DNA of 50,465 nt from Bacteroidota bacterium (GTDB lineage: Bacteria > Bacteroidota > Ignavibacteria > UBA10030 > UBA6906). The notes beneath the pieces are model-generated. The model was not told the DNA's origin, made no database searches, and worked only from the letters and a program-made list of their open reading frames with translations. Positions 1 to 6,998 of the stretch are shown here, one piece after another. The translations under genes and the position numbers were made by a program. Location: positions 1 to 50,465 of the forward strand of contig JAHBUR010000031.1 of assembly GCA_019637975.1 (NCBI GenBank), given 5' to 3'. How positions within the stretch are numbered: position 1 is the stretch's first letter; every line of letters begins with the position of its first letter.

Positions 1-662
1 GGGTAATTCTGCAGCAGTACTGTGGTTTCAGGCAACCGGGTTTCCTGTCTCACCGAGGTTATCGTCCGTGAAAGTAGGACGGCGGTCCGCCAATAGTACC
101 ACCCCGATTGGTCCAGATCCAAGCATCGTGACCACACACGCCTTACGAGGCCGGAGTCACTTGAGAACCAGAGCGAATCATAGCTATTCGGAAATGCAAG
201 CATTGTGCATCCGAATGATTGATGTATGGGCGACATCCTCGTTCAATCAGAGAAGCGGAAAACCGGGAAGACTTGGCTCTGAAACACGACGGGGAATGCC
301 CAGATTCGGCTGTCCTCGTACCAAGGTGAAGCTTCGGATGTGAGATTGTGATATCCGGTTGTGGATTCGCGAAGTGAAAACGTGACTGTATCTACCGCGT
401 TCGCCCTGTAATTTATTTGAATGACCGTCCAAACACGGGTCGTGTCGGATATCATCGTGGAGTCAATAACGACACACTCTGCAATAGCCGAATCAGTCGA
501 ACCTCCCGAAGATCCCCACGACCACCAATAGTAATTCTCATGGTATTGATAGAGGCATCGCAATCCTTTGGTTAAGGGGAATATATCCGTTGCGTCGGAT
601 TGTGCAGCAGTTTCGAGGATGCCAAAGAACAGGGAAAACAGAATCGAACATGCGCGTGTCAT
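1..662 (-). pseudogene. T9SS cargo protein, partial, with in-frame TGA
   Basis: This is a secreted protein with an N-terminal signal peptide (MTRACSILFSLFFGILETAAQ). The start at 662 is chosen because AAAGGAG lies just upstream. The frame reads 139 codons and meets a TGA at 245-243. The same frame then stays open to the left edge and ends in LLQNYP, the beginning of a T9SS sorting domain (QNYPNPFNP). The local sequence reads FRFSD-stop-TRMSP, so one base change (for example TCA to TGA) would explain the stop. It could be a true nonsense mutation or a sequencing error. The body has no family I recognise. It is the last gene of the minus-strand run of cargo genes, 58 bases after its neighbour. 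Confidence 0.6.
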
Positions 663-720
663 GGTTGCGCTCCTTTCAGGAATGACGATCATCCTTCGAT
701 TGTCCGGCGAAAGGGTCGGG

Positions 721-2508
721 CTACCGAAGCAGAAGAAGTTTCATGGTCTGGACAAAATTGTTAGTTGACAATTGATAGAAGTATACTCCGCCTGCCAATC
801 CGTTGGCGTGAAACTGCACTGAGTGTTCCCCCGCTTCCTTCACATCATCCACCAACGTTGCCACTTCCCGCCCCAACACATCAAACACCTTCAAAGTCAC
901 AAGCGACCTCACCCCGCCCCTCTCCTGAGAGGAGAGGGAGTATCGTATCGTGGTTGTTGGATTGAAAGGGTTGGGATAGTTTTGATGCAGTTTGAATTCT
1001 ACAGGATTTCGAACTGGCTCCGAGGCAGCGTTTACCCTGTAATTGATAATCTCCACGTAAGCCCTACTGTAAGCGGCCGAGCTTCCGCTGCGACGATCCG
1101 TCCAGCAGGGCCATGCTTTGCCGCCGGCAGCTGCGGTCTCGTAGTAATCGCCATTGTAACCGGTTCCTCCGGGTACAATGTGGGGGGCCCAAATTGTGCG
1201 CACGTCGCTGACTATCCGATTCTGCCACGTTGCGCCGCCGTCAGAAGAGTAGGCTGCACAGCGGTTCACCATGAAATTGAATCCTACCGAATCCTGGCTG
1301 TAATACGAGACCGTGATGTCACCCGTTGTCGGATCGACAGCAAGAGAGGGCATGAATTGCCACTTACCCGGACCAACGTCTGCCTCGTTAACACGGATGG
1401 AGCCGCTCCACGTTTCCCCTGCGTCTGTTGATCGACGAACGTAAATATCTGCCTGTCCTGTGGAGGGAGTATCAAGCTCTGCCGTAACGACGTAGATCCA
1501 ACCGCGGCGCGGGCCGTTCGAGCGATCGACATCGTGATAGGGATAGCTCATAGTTCGTGAATTTATTTGCGGGATGAAACCGTTGCTTATTCTTACACCA
1601 TTGATAGGGAAGGCAACAACCGGCGCGCTGAATGTTTCTCCGCCGTCAACCGATTTGGCCAAACCGATTCCCACTTCAACAACGCCGGTCAATGTCGTGT
1701 AGTGTGCCCACGTCAGATATACTTCGCCATTTGGCCCGATAGCGATGTGTGCGCCTTGGCCCCGATTGGAACCTATGGGAAGCGCCTGACGATTTCCCCA
1801 GTTCAGCCCCTGATTGGTCGAGCGATTGAAGAAGACTGGATATCCGGGAACGTTGAAGTCTGTCCACGCAGCATAGATATTATCCGGATACGTACCGGAA
1901 TAATCTGCGGCAGCATGTACTTTGTCATCGGATGTGCTGAGGGCATTGTCGGCATTTGTCACGGGGCTCCACGTTGCGCCGAAGTCTGTTGTGCCGGTTA
2001 TGGAAATGCCTGCAGGCGCGCCAAGTGTTGCATAGTAAGCACGCCCGCTTCTGTCAAAGAACGCAACCGGATCGCCATAGGAATTGGAGATTGAGGGAGG
2101 ATTGCTTTCACTTTGCAGAGAAGAGGGCCACGTTCGACCGCCGTCGGTGCTGAAAGCCCACGTCTGATGAACAACGGGATTCGACCCGGGAATTCTCCCC
2201 ATGGTTGAGACCATCAGTTGGTCGAAATTCGAGAAGTTCACGGCGATGGAGTTTTCGGTTTGCCAATAGAGCGAGGGATCAAAAACCTGAATGTCGGGAT
2301 TGTTCGGCGGGGAGTTGGGCATAGACTGTGGGGTCAAGGGAACCTGCGCACCTTCTTGAAGCGGTAATGAAAAGGAACGTGGCAGCGGATCAACGCCGTG
2401 ATTCCACCGCTGCATTTGGTTGGACATGGCCGAGTAGTCTTGCGCAGCCAACGGATGCCCGACAGCTACAACGAACGGAAGAACCCTCACGAAACAAGAT
2501 ACCCTCAT
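721..2508 (-). CDS. Asp-box (BNR/sialidase-like) protein with T9SS sorting domain
   Basis: A secreted 595-residue protein. A signal peptide (about residues 1-22, ending LAAQ) is followed by a sialidase-like beta-propeller with six Asp-box motifs: STDGGRTW, TTDFGATW, STNQGLNW, SVDGGETF, STDAGETW and SSDGGATW. The last ~90 residues are a T9SS type A sorting domain ([32 protein letters not shown]). Sialidase catalytic Arg residues could not be assigned, so the enzymatic role is open; many such proteins are non-enzymatic binding propellers. It is a paralogue of the gene at 5424-6989 (shared GSNRGQGA...GEVY..WAHYT). GAGGAG precedes the start by about 10 bases. The sorting domain carries a hairpin-encoded insertion (SSQERGGVRS). 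Confidence 0.85.
   Translation of the reverse strand: MRVSCFVRVLPFVVAVGHPLAAQDYSAMSNQMQRWNHGVDPLPRSFSLPLQEGAQVPLTPQSMPNSPPNNPDIQVFDPSLYWQTENSIAVNFSNFDQLMVSTMGRIPGSNPVVHQTWAFSTDGGRTWPSSLQSESNPPSISNSYGDPVAFFDRSGRAYYATLGAPAGISITGTTDFGATWSPVTNADNALSTSDDKVHAAADYSGTYPDNIYAAWTDFNVPGYPVFFNRSTNQGLNWGNRQALPIGSNRGQGAHIAIGPNGEVYLTWAHYTTLTGVVEVGIGLAKSVDGGETFSAPVVAFPINGVRISNGFIPQINSRTMSYPYHDVDRSNGPRRGWIYVVTAELDTPSTGQADIYVRRSTDAGETWSGSIRVNEADVGPGKWQFMPSLAVDPTTGDITVSYYSQDSVGFNFMVNRCAAYSSDGGATWQNRIVSDVRTIWAPHIVPGGTGYNGDYYETAAAGGKAWPCWTDRRSGSSAAYSRAYVEIINYRVNAASEPVRNPVEFKLHQNYPNPFNPTTTIRYSLSSQERGGVRSLVTLKVFDVLGREVATLVDDVKEAGEHSVQFHANGLAGGVYFYQLSTNNFVQTMKLLLLR
905..945. repeat. Hairpin insertion inside sorting-domain coding sequence
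   Basis: CCCTCTCCT (918-926) and AGGAGAGGG (930-938) form a perfect 9-bp stem with a 3-base loop. It encodes, in frame on the minus strand, a SSQERGG segment between YSL and LVTLKVFDVLG. Sibling sorting domains have a short or absent linker here. It resembles a small palindromic repeat carried within a gene. Confidence 0.6.
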
Positions 2509-2526
2509 AGAAATGGACTCCTCATG

Positions 2527-3699
2527 CTACTCAAGGTAGATCATCTTCTTCGTCGAAACGGAGTTTCCCGCTTTAAGGCGGTAGAAGTATATCCCGCTCG
2601 ACAGATTGCTTGCATTGAATTGGATAGAATGTTCTCCCGCTTCCTTCACCTCATTTACCAACGTCGCCACCTCTCTTCCCAACACATCAAACACCTTCAA
2701 CGAAACGAATTCGCGATTGGCCCCGCCTGTCGGACGGGCAGGAATTCGAAATTCGATATTCGTCGTCGGGTTGAACGGGTTCGGATAGTTTTGATGGAGG
2801 GCGTGTGCAATCGGCGTAGCCGCACTGCTCCTGACTTCGTTCCACACCAGCGTGTTCTTGCGTACGGGCGCAATGCGGAACCCCCTCGGTGCTTCGCTGC
2901 CGCCGCTCGGAAGAATGTACCCGACAATCGAATCTATGTGAGCCCCGATGGGTGGAAGGGAGAATGTTGAGCTGGAATCCCGATGACTCCGGCACGTGTA
3001 CCAACGTGAGGCGTCGTAGTCGGACATCATGTTACCGAGTGAGTCAACGAACGCAAAAGTGCAACTCGCAAAGCTGACATAGGACGTAACGACAACGTTC
3101 GTGATGACAACGCGCATTCCCTCATACTTCTCTCCGTTTGCGAAACGTATCTGTCCTCCGGGAAATAATCCCTGGTAGAAATCAGACACACGTACCGCGA
3201 GTGGGGGTGGAAGGGAGCCGTGCCCAACGATCTGGAGAGGATATGTGAAAAGAGGCACAATCCACGTTGCCGACGCGCATTCAAACGGGGGAAATTCATC
3301 CACGATTCCTACGAAGCGAACTATATCTCCCGGTTGGATATTCAGCATCCCCCACTGGATGGCGAGGATTGTATCCGGCGAACCGTTGCCGAAATAGGGC
3401 CGCACGAAAACCCCGCCCCATTCAGCAAGACTTGCTGTGTCAGCGAGAAGAAAGTTGAAGCCGGAGGAAGTGTACGTCAACTCTCTGGGCGGTACGACAC
3501 ACATTCCGGTGACAACAACGGTGTCGAGGTAATAGGGTGAGGCCTGCAATGTCCAGCGGGTACATCCCAAAGAGTCAAGTAGGTGCAATGAGTCCGCCGG
3601 AACTTCCTGAATCTGGCGGATGGTAACTTCCGGATATTGTGCTGCCGCGCCGGATACAACAAGCAACGCCGCAAGATGGAAAGTAACTATGGATTTCAT
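2527..3699 (-). CDS. Secreted protein of unknown function with T9SS sorting domain
   Basis: A 390-residue protein with a signal peptide (residues 1-20, ending SGAAAQ). The ~270-residue body is beta-rich and contains segments such as VVTGMCVVPP and IQPGDIVRFVG. These recall OB-fold-like secreted domains, but I do not assign a family. The C-terminus is a T9SS type A sorting domain ([10 protein letters not shown] to KKMIYLE). The domain contains a 7-residue insertion (ARPTGG region) encoded by a GC-rich palindrome at 2722-2742. The stop lies 18 bases before the next gene, so the two are probably cotranscribed. No Shine-Dalgarno precedes the ATG; a mobile element now sits directly upstream and may have cut the gene off from its original leader. 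Confidence 0.75.
   Translation of the reverse strand: MKSIVTFHLAALLVVSGAAAQYPEVTIRQIQEVPADSLHLLDSLGCTRWTLQASPYYLDTVVVTGMCVVPPRELTYTSSGFNFLLADTASLAEWGGVFVRPYFGNGSPDTILAIQWGMLNIQPGDIVRFVGIVDEFPPFECASATWIVPLFTYPLQIVGHGSLPPPLAVRVSDFYQGLFPGGQIRFANGEKYEGMRVVITNVVVTSYVSFASCTFAFVDSLGNMMSDYDASRWYTCRSHRDSSSTFSLPPIGAHIDSIVGYILPSGGSEAPRGFRIAPVRKNTLVWNEVRSSAATPIAHALHQNYPNPFNPTTNIEFRIPARPTGGANREFVSLKVFDVLGREVATLVNEVKEAGEHSIQFNASNLSSGIYFYRLKAGNSVSTKKMIYLE
2722..2742. repeat. 21-bp GC-rich palindromic insertion in sorting domain
   Basis: The surrounding DNA is almost identical to the sorting-domain codons at about 5600-5650. The exception is an extra 21 bases (7 codons) here, an imperfect palindrome CCCGCCTGTC-G-GACGGGCAGG. 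The sibling gene reads directly from gcgattggc into aattcgaaattcg, so this is an in-frame insertion. Confidence 0.75.
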
Positions 3700-3719
3700 G
3701 GAAATTCTATCGTAGGTTT

Positions 3720-3750
3720 GTATCAGGTGATACCAAGGCAGGATTTGGGT
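3720..3750 (+). repeat. Left terminal inverted repeat with internal palindrome
   Basis: GTATCA-GG-TGATAC is a perfect 6-bp-arm palindrome at 3720-3733, followed by CAAGGCAGGATT. A further half-site GGTATCA lies at 3777-3783, overlapping the ribosome-binding region of the first element gene. This suggests an operator as well as an end-recognition site. Confidence 0.6.
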
Positions 3751-3784
3751 ATTTTTGTCTTAATCCAAATACTGGAGGTATCAC

Positions 3785-4570
3785 ATGTCTATCAGTCAGA
3801 GTTTGTCAGACCGTTTACAGTCCAAGACGGTACGGCAATCCATCATCACCAATATCGCGAAGGACTTCAACCTCACACGCATCCTCGCTGAAGCGTACTT
3901 CAATCAGATCAGCGACTATTTCCTTCGGCATGCAGAACTGACGCTTTCCACGGGTCAGCTGCAATATCTCGCTGTTGAGGAGAACGAACCCCCCGGCAAA
4001 CCTATCGCTCTGTGTCGCAAAGTCCCGGTCCGCCTCACCTTGCACAATGCCGACGAAGACCTGGCCGTCTACAAGAAGTCTGGTCTCCGTGGACTCAGAG
4101 AACACAAGATTACCCGCGTGACCAACGAGGCGATCGATCAAGGCGGCGTGCTCTCGTATGAAGACATCGCTTTCGCACTCACCTGCAGTGTCGTCACCAT
4201 CAAGCGCGATATGAGCCGCCTCCGCAAACGGGGTAGCATTCTTCCTTCCCGGGGGTGGCGCCAGCAGATGGGCCGGGGCCAATCCCACAAAACCCAAATC
4301 CTCGACCTCTACTTCCGGGGGTTTCAGTTCACCGAGATCGAACGGAAAACCCGCCACTCTGAAACAGCCATCAAGCGCTATCTCCAAGACTTTGCCCGCG
4401 TGGCCCTCTTACATCTGAAGCGCTTTTCCTTGGACGAGATCCGTATCTCCACCGGCTTCTCTCACCGCTTGATTGGCGAGTATCTCGCCCTCTACAAGCA
4501 GCACGCCCAGCGTCCGGCCCTCCAGCGTCTGCTCCACACCTCAAAAAAAAGAAGGAGCGTATCGCTATGA
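3785..4570 (+). CDS. Element gene A: multi-HTH, DUF1670-like protein
   Basis: A 261-residue soluble protein without signal peptide. I match it from memory to the DUF1670 family of unknown function; this is unverified. It contains three segments that read as helix-turn-helix units: LSYEDIAFALTCSVVTIKR (about 120-138), FTEIERKTRHSETAIKRYL and LDEIRISTGFSHRLIGEYL. A conserved linker, LPSRGWRQQMGRGQSHK, separates the first two. GGAGG sits 8 bases before the ATG. Its stop overlaps the next start (ATGA, 4567-4570), which implies translational coupling. The C-terminal ~150 residues align by eye with gene B. The likely role is DNA binding at the element's palindromic ends; no nuclease or recombinase residues are recognised. 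Confidence 0.7.
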   Translation: MSISQSLSDRLQSKTVRQSIITNIAKDFNLTRILAEAYFNQISDYFLRHAELTLSTGQLQYLAVEENEPPGKPIALCRKVPVRLTLHNADEDLAVYKKSGLRGLREHKITRVTNEAIDQGGVLSYEDIAFALTCSVVTIKRDMSRLRKRGSILPSRGWRQQMGRGQSHKTQILDLYFRGFQFTEIERKTRHSETAIKRYLQDFARVALLHLKRFSLDEIRISTGFSHRLIGEYLALYKQHAQRPALQRLLHTSKKRRSVSL

Positions 4571-5388
4571 TGGGTAAGAACTTACGCTTCATCCGCCGTG
4601 ACCTGGAGGACTGCTCTTCCCAAGCCATCAATGAACGTCGCTACAGAAGGCTCAAAGGCAAAACTCTCAAACAGATCCTTCTGCATCGCTTCCTCAACCA
4701 GTACGGCTATGACAAAGGCGCCGTCACCGCCGGTGCCATCATCGATGACCTGCTGCTGTTGGTCGAACAGTATTACCGATACTCCGACCACTCCTTCCTC
4801 AAGCAAGGACAGATGGTCTGGCATGCCGTTCCCGTCGATGAACACTGTGAGAAGCACAAATCCATGGCCCAAACACGCTTGCAGCCCGTGGTGCTCGATG
4901 TCATCAGTGACTCCGACATCGATGACTGGAAATCGCCCCTGCACCACCGTGAACTCCGGCTCAAGAAAATCGAACGCTGGACCCAGCAAGCCTTTGATCA
5001 AGGTGCTCTGCTGTCCCAACTCGATCTGGCTGTCCTGTTAACCACCTCTGAAGCAACCACTGGCCAGTACGTCCGCGAGTATCACAACCTCTACGGCAGA
5101 CCGTTGCCCACCCGTGGCAATGTCCAACAGATCGGCTCTGGTCAAACCCACAAACGCGAGATCATCACGCTCCATCTCAAAGGATATCTTGTTCCCCTCA
5201 TATGCAAACGAACCAACCACTCAAAAGAATCTGTCGAACGCTACATCCATGACTATGAAGCCATCAAACTGCTTGCTTCCAAGTTCGATGATGTCGATCT
5301 TATCTCACGCATCGTCCGCTTGAAACCATCTGTCGTCAAACAGTATCTCGACTTGTTGCCCCTTGACCCAAACCCAACACATACGTAG
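4567..5388 (+). CDS. Element gene B: multi-HTH, DUF1670-like paralogue
   Basis: A 273-residue soluble protein, distantly homologous to gene A. Shared landmarks in the same order are FDQGALLSQLDLAVLLTTSEAT, LPTRGNVQQIGSGQTHKREI, LICKRTNHSKESVERYIHDY and VRLKPSVVKQYLDLL. The N-terminal ~90 residues differ from gene A (RRYRRLKGKTLKQILLHRFL) and include hydrophobic helices (IIDDLLLLVEQYY). It starts inside gene A's stop codon, so the two products are probably made together and may form a complex. A pair of homologous HTH proteins forming the whole coding content of a mobile element is unusual. Function unknown. Confidence 0.7.
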   Translation: MMGKNLRFIRRDLEDCSSQAINERRYRRLKGKTLKQILLHRFLNQYGYDKGAVTAGAIIDDLLLLVEQYYRYSDHSFLKQGQMVWHAVPVDEHCEKHKSMAQTRLQPVVLDVISDSDIDDWKSPLHHRELRLKKIERWTQQAFDQGALLSQLDLAVLLTTSEATTGQYVREYHNLYGRPLPTRGNVQQIGSGQTHKREIITLHLKGYLVPLICKRTNHSKESVERYIHDYEAIKLLASKFDDVDLISRIVRLKPSVVKQYLDLLPLDPNPTHT

Positions 5389-5391
5389 TCC

Positions 5392-5424
5392 ACAATCCTG
5401 CCCATACCTGGTATCATCTGATAC
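5392..5424 (-). repeat. Right terminal inverted repeat with internal palindrome
   Basis: Read on the minus strand it begins GTATCAGATGATACC and continues through GGGCAGGATT. It matches the left end apart from one base in the palindrome loop and a 5-base spacer. GTATCA-TC-TGATAC lies at 5411-5424. Confidence 0.6.
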
Positions 5425-6989
5425 TATCGAATCAGTATCATCTTCTTGGTCGAAACAAAACTCCCCGACCGTAGCTGATAGTAATAGACTCCGCTCGCCA
5501 GACCGCGAGCATTAAACTGAACTGAATATTCTCCCTGATTCTCCACATTATTTACAAGTGTCCCCACCTCTCTACCCAACACATCAAATACCTTCAACGA
5601 AACGAATTCGCGATTGGCAATTCGAAATTCGATATTCGTCGTTGGATTGAACGGGTTGGGGTAATTCTGGTACAGGGCAAATTGCATTGGCGATGATCGT
5701 TCGTTTCCGTCAACAAACGTTTGAGAATAGTTGATCCTCTCCAACCACGCTTGAGATGTCCCCGTACGAGTATCAGTCCACGCCGCCCATGCCTTGCCGC
5801 GAAGCGTGGCAACTTCGCTGTTGGTGCTGGGGAATGTCTGGCCGCCGGGCATGCCGATGGCTCCGTAAATTGTCCGCACATCGCTGATGACCCATCGCTC
5901 CCACGTATCTCCGCCATCTGTGGAACGGGCCGCGTATCGGTTTGTGAAGAAGTTCGACCCTACGGAATCCATGCTTGAGTAGGTGACAGTAATGTCACCT
6001 GTTGTCTGATCCACGCCAATGGCCGGAAGCCACTGTTGTTTTTCGGGGGAAAGAGGGAGGTTGCTTACTTGGATAGTATCGCTCCACGTCGTTCCTCCAT
6101 CCGTTGATCGTCTTATATAAACGTTGGATTGACCGAGGCTGCGATCGGGATAGACGACATACAGCCAGCCTCGTCGGGGGCCGGTGGATCGGTCAACATC
6201 CAAGTGAGGAAAGCTATGAGCGCGGGCACCATTGAAAGCAGCCAAGCCTGCGTTCGAAGTCCGCAGTCCGGAAATCGGGAAGGCCACAGCCGGTGTGTTG
6301 AAGGTTGCTCCCGCATCCGTTGATCGCACAAAGCCGATTCCGACTTCAGCCGTGCCGGTCGTGTAGTGTGCCCATGCGACGTAAACTTCACCTGTCGGGC
6401 CGACGGCAACATAAGCACCTTGCCCTCGATTCGAGCCAATGGCAAGCGTAGTGCGAGCGCTCCATGTTGCGCCGTTATTAATGGAGCGTGTGAATACCAC
6501 AGGGCTGCCGGAGACGTTGAAGTCAGTCCATGCTGCGTACACGTTATTCGGATTTGTGCCTGAGGGATCTGCGGATGCATGTGCCGCATCATTAAAGTTG
6601 CTGTTCAACGGGTCGGCGTTCGTGCGTGCGCTCCACGTTGCTCCGACATCCGTCGTGCTTACAACGTATATTCCTCCCGGATTGCCGAGCGCAATGTAGT
6701 ATGCACGTCCGTTCACATCAAAGAAGCATGATGCCCCGCCAAACGAGTTCCCGATTGGTGGCGGAGCCGCTTCACCGCCGGACCAGTTCTCGCCGCCGTT
6801 CGTGCTGAATGCCCAAGTGCCGAGACTCAAGACGGCCATCAGATTGTTTTCGTTTGCCCAGCTCACGGCGATCCGGGGATTGAACTGGTGACTCGTTGAC
6901 GGAAAAAGCTGGATATCAGGGTTGTTTGCCGGTTGTGCAAATGCAACCGAGTGAATTGTCAGAATCAGAATAGCAAGTCGTTGGTTCAT
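5424..6989 (-). CDS. Asp-box (BNR/sialidase-like) protein with T9SS sorting domain
   Basis: About 521 residues. The signal peptide is MNQRLAILILTIHSVAFAQ. I start it at the ATG at 6989; an in-frame GTG at 6998 directly abuts the previous stop and is less likely. Six Asp-boxes are visible (STNGGENW, TTDVGATW, SINNGATW, STDAGATF, STDGGTTW, STDGGDTW), consistent with a six-bladed sialidase-like propeller. The sorting domain ends KKMILIR. It is a paralogue of 721-2508. It lies 9 bases after the upstream gene, so it is cotranscribed with it. The stop codon TAG forms part of the candidate target duplication of the adjacent mobile element. Confidence 0.85.
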   Translation of the reverse strand: MNQRLAILILTIHSVAFAQPANNPDIQLFPSTSHQFNPRIAVSWANENNLMAVLSLGTWAFSTNGGENWSGGEAAPPPIGNSFGGASCFFDVNGRAYYIALGNPGGIYVVSTTDVGATWSARTNADPLNSNFNDAAHASADPSGTNPNNVYAAWTDFNVSGSPVVFTRSINNGATWSARTTLAIGSNRGQGAYVAVGPTGEVYVAWAHYTTGTAEVGIGFVRSTDAGATFNTPAVAFPISGLRTSNAGLAAFNGARAHSFPHLDVDRSTGPRRGWLYVVYPDRSLGQSNVYIRRSTDGGTTWSDTIQVSNLPLSPEKQQWLPAIGVDQTTGDITVTYSSMDSVGSNFFTNRYAARSTDGGDTWERWVISDVRTIYGAIGMPGGQTFPSTNSEVATLRGKAWAAWTDTRTGTSQAWLERINYSQTFVDGNERSSPMQFALYQNYPNPFNPTTNIEFRIANREFVSLKVFDVLGREVGTLVNNVENQGEYSVQFNARGLASGVYYYQLRSGSFVSTKKMILIR

Positions 6990-6998
6990 ACTCTTCAC

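Larger units (their letters stand above)
3707..5429 (+). mobile_element. Candidate novel two-gene insertion element
   Basis: The element spans about 3713-5423 and sits between two minus-strand cargo genes. Direct repeats CTATCG at 3707-3712 and 5424-5429 flank it as a candidate 6-bp target duplication. Near each end lies an inverted block: left 3720-3750 (GTATCAGGTGATACCA...GGCAGGATT), right 5392-5424 (the same on the opposite strand with a 5-base spacer). Joining the flanks at the duplication leaves the upstream gene's stop only 7 bases from the next ATG, which fits an uninterrupted operon. Codon usage inside is more C-rich than in the neighbours. The two genes are in the plus direction, opposite to the host operon. 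No DDE, HUH or tyrosine/serine recombinase motif is visible. Confidence 0.65.

Noticed and set aside
243..245. TGA as a selenocysteine or recoded codon
   Set aside because: No hairpin of the expected kind was seen after the codon and the protein family gives no reason for selenocysteine; mutation or sequence error is simpler.
905..945. CRISPR or REP array
   Set aside because: Only single hairpin copies are seen, each inside a gene, with no regularly spaced repeats anywhere in the window.
3815..4387. A 190-codon frame antisense to element gene A
   Set aside because: Gene A has a good ribosome site and homology to gene B; the antisense frame has neither.
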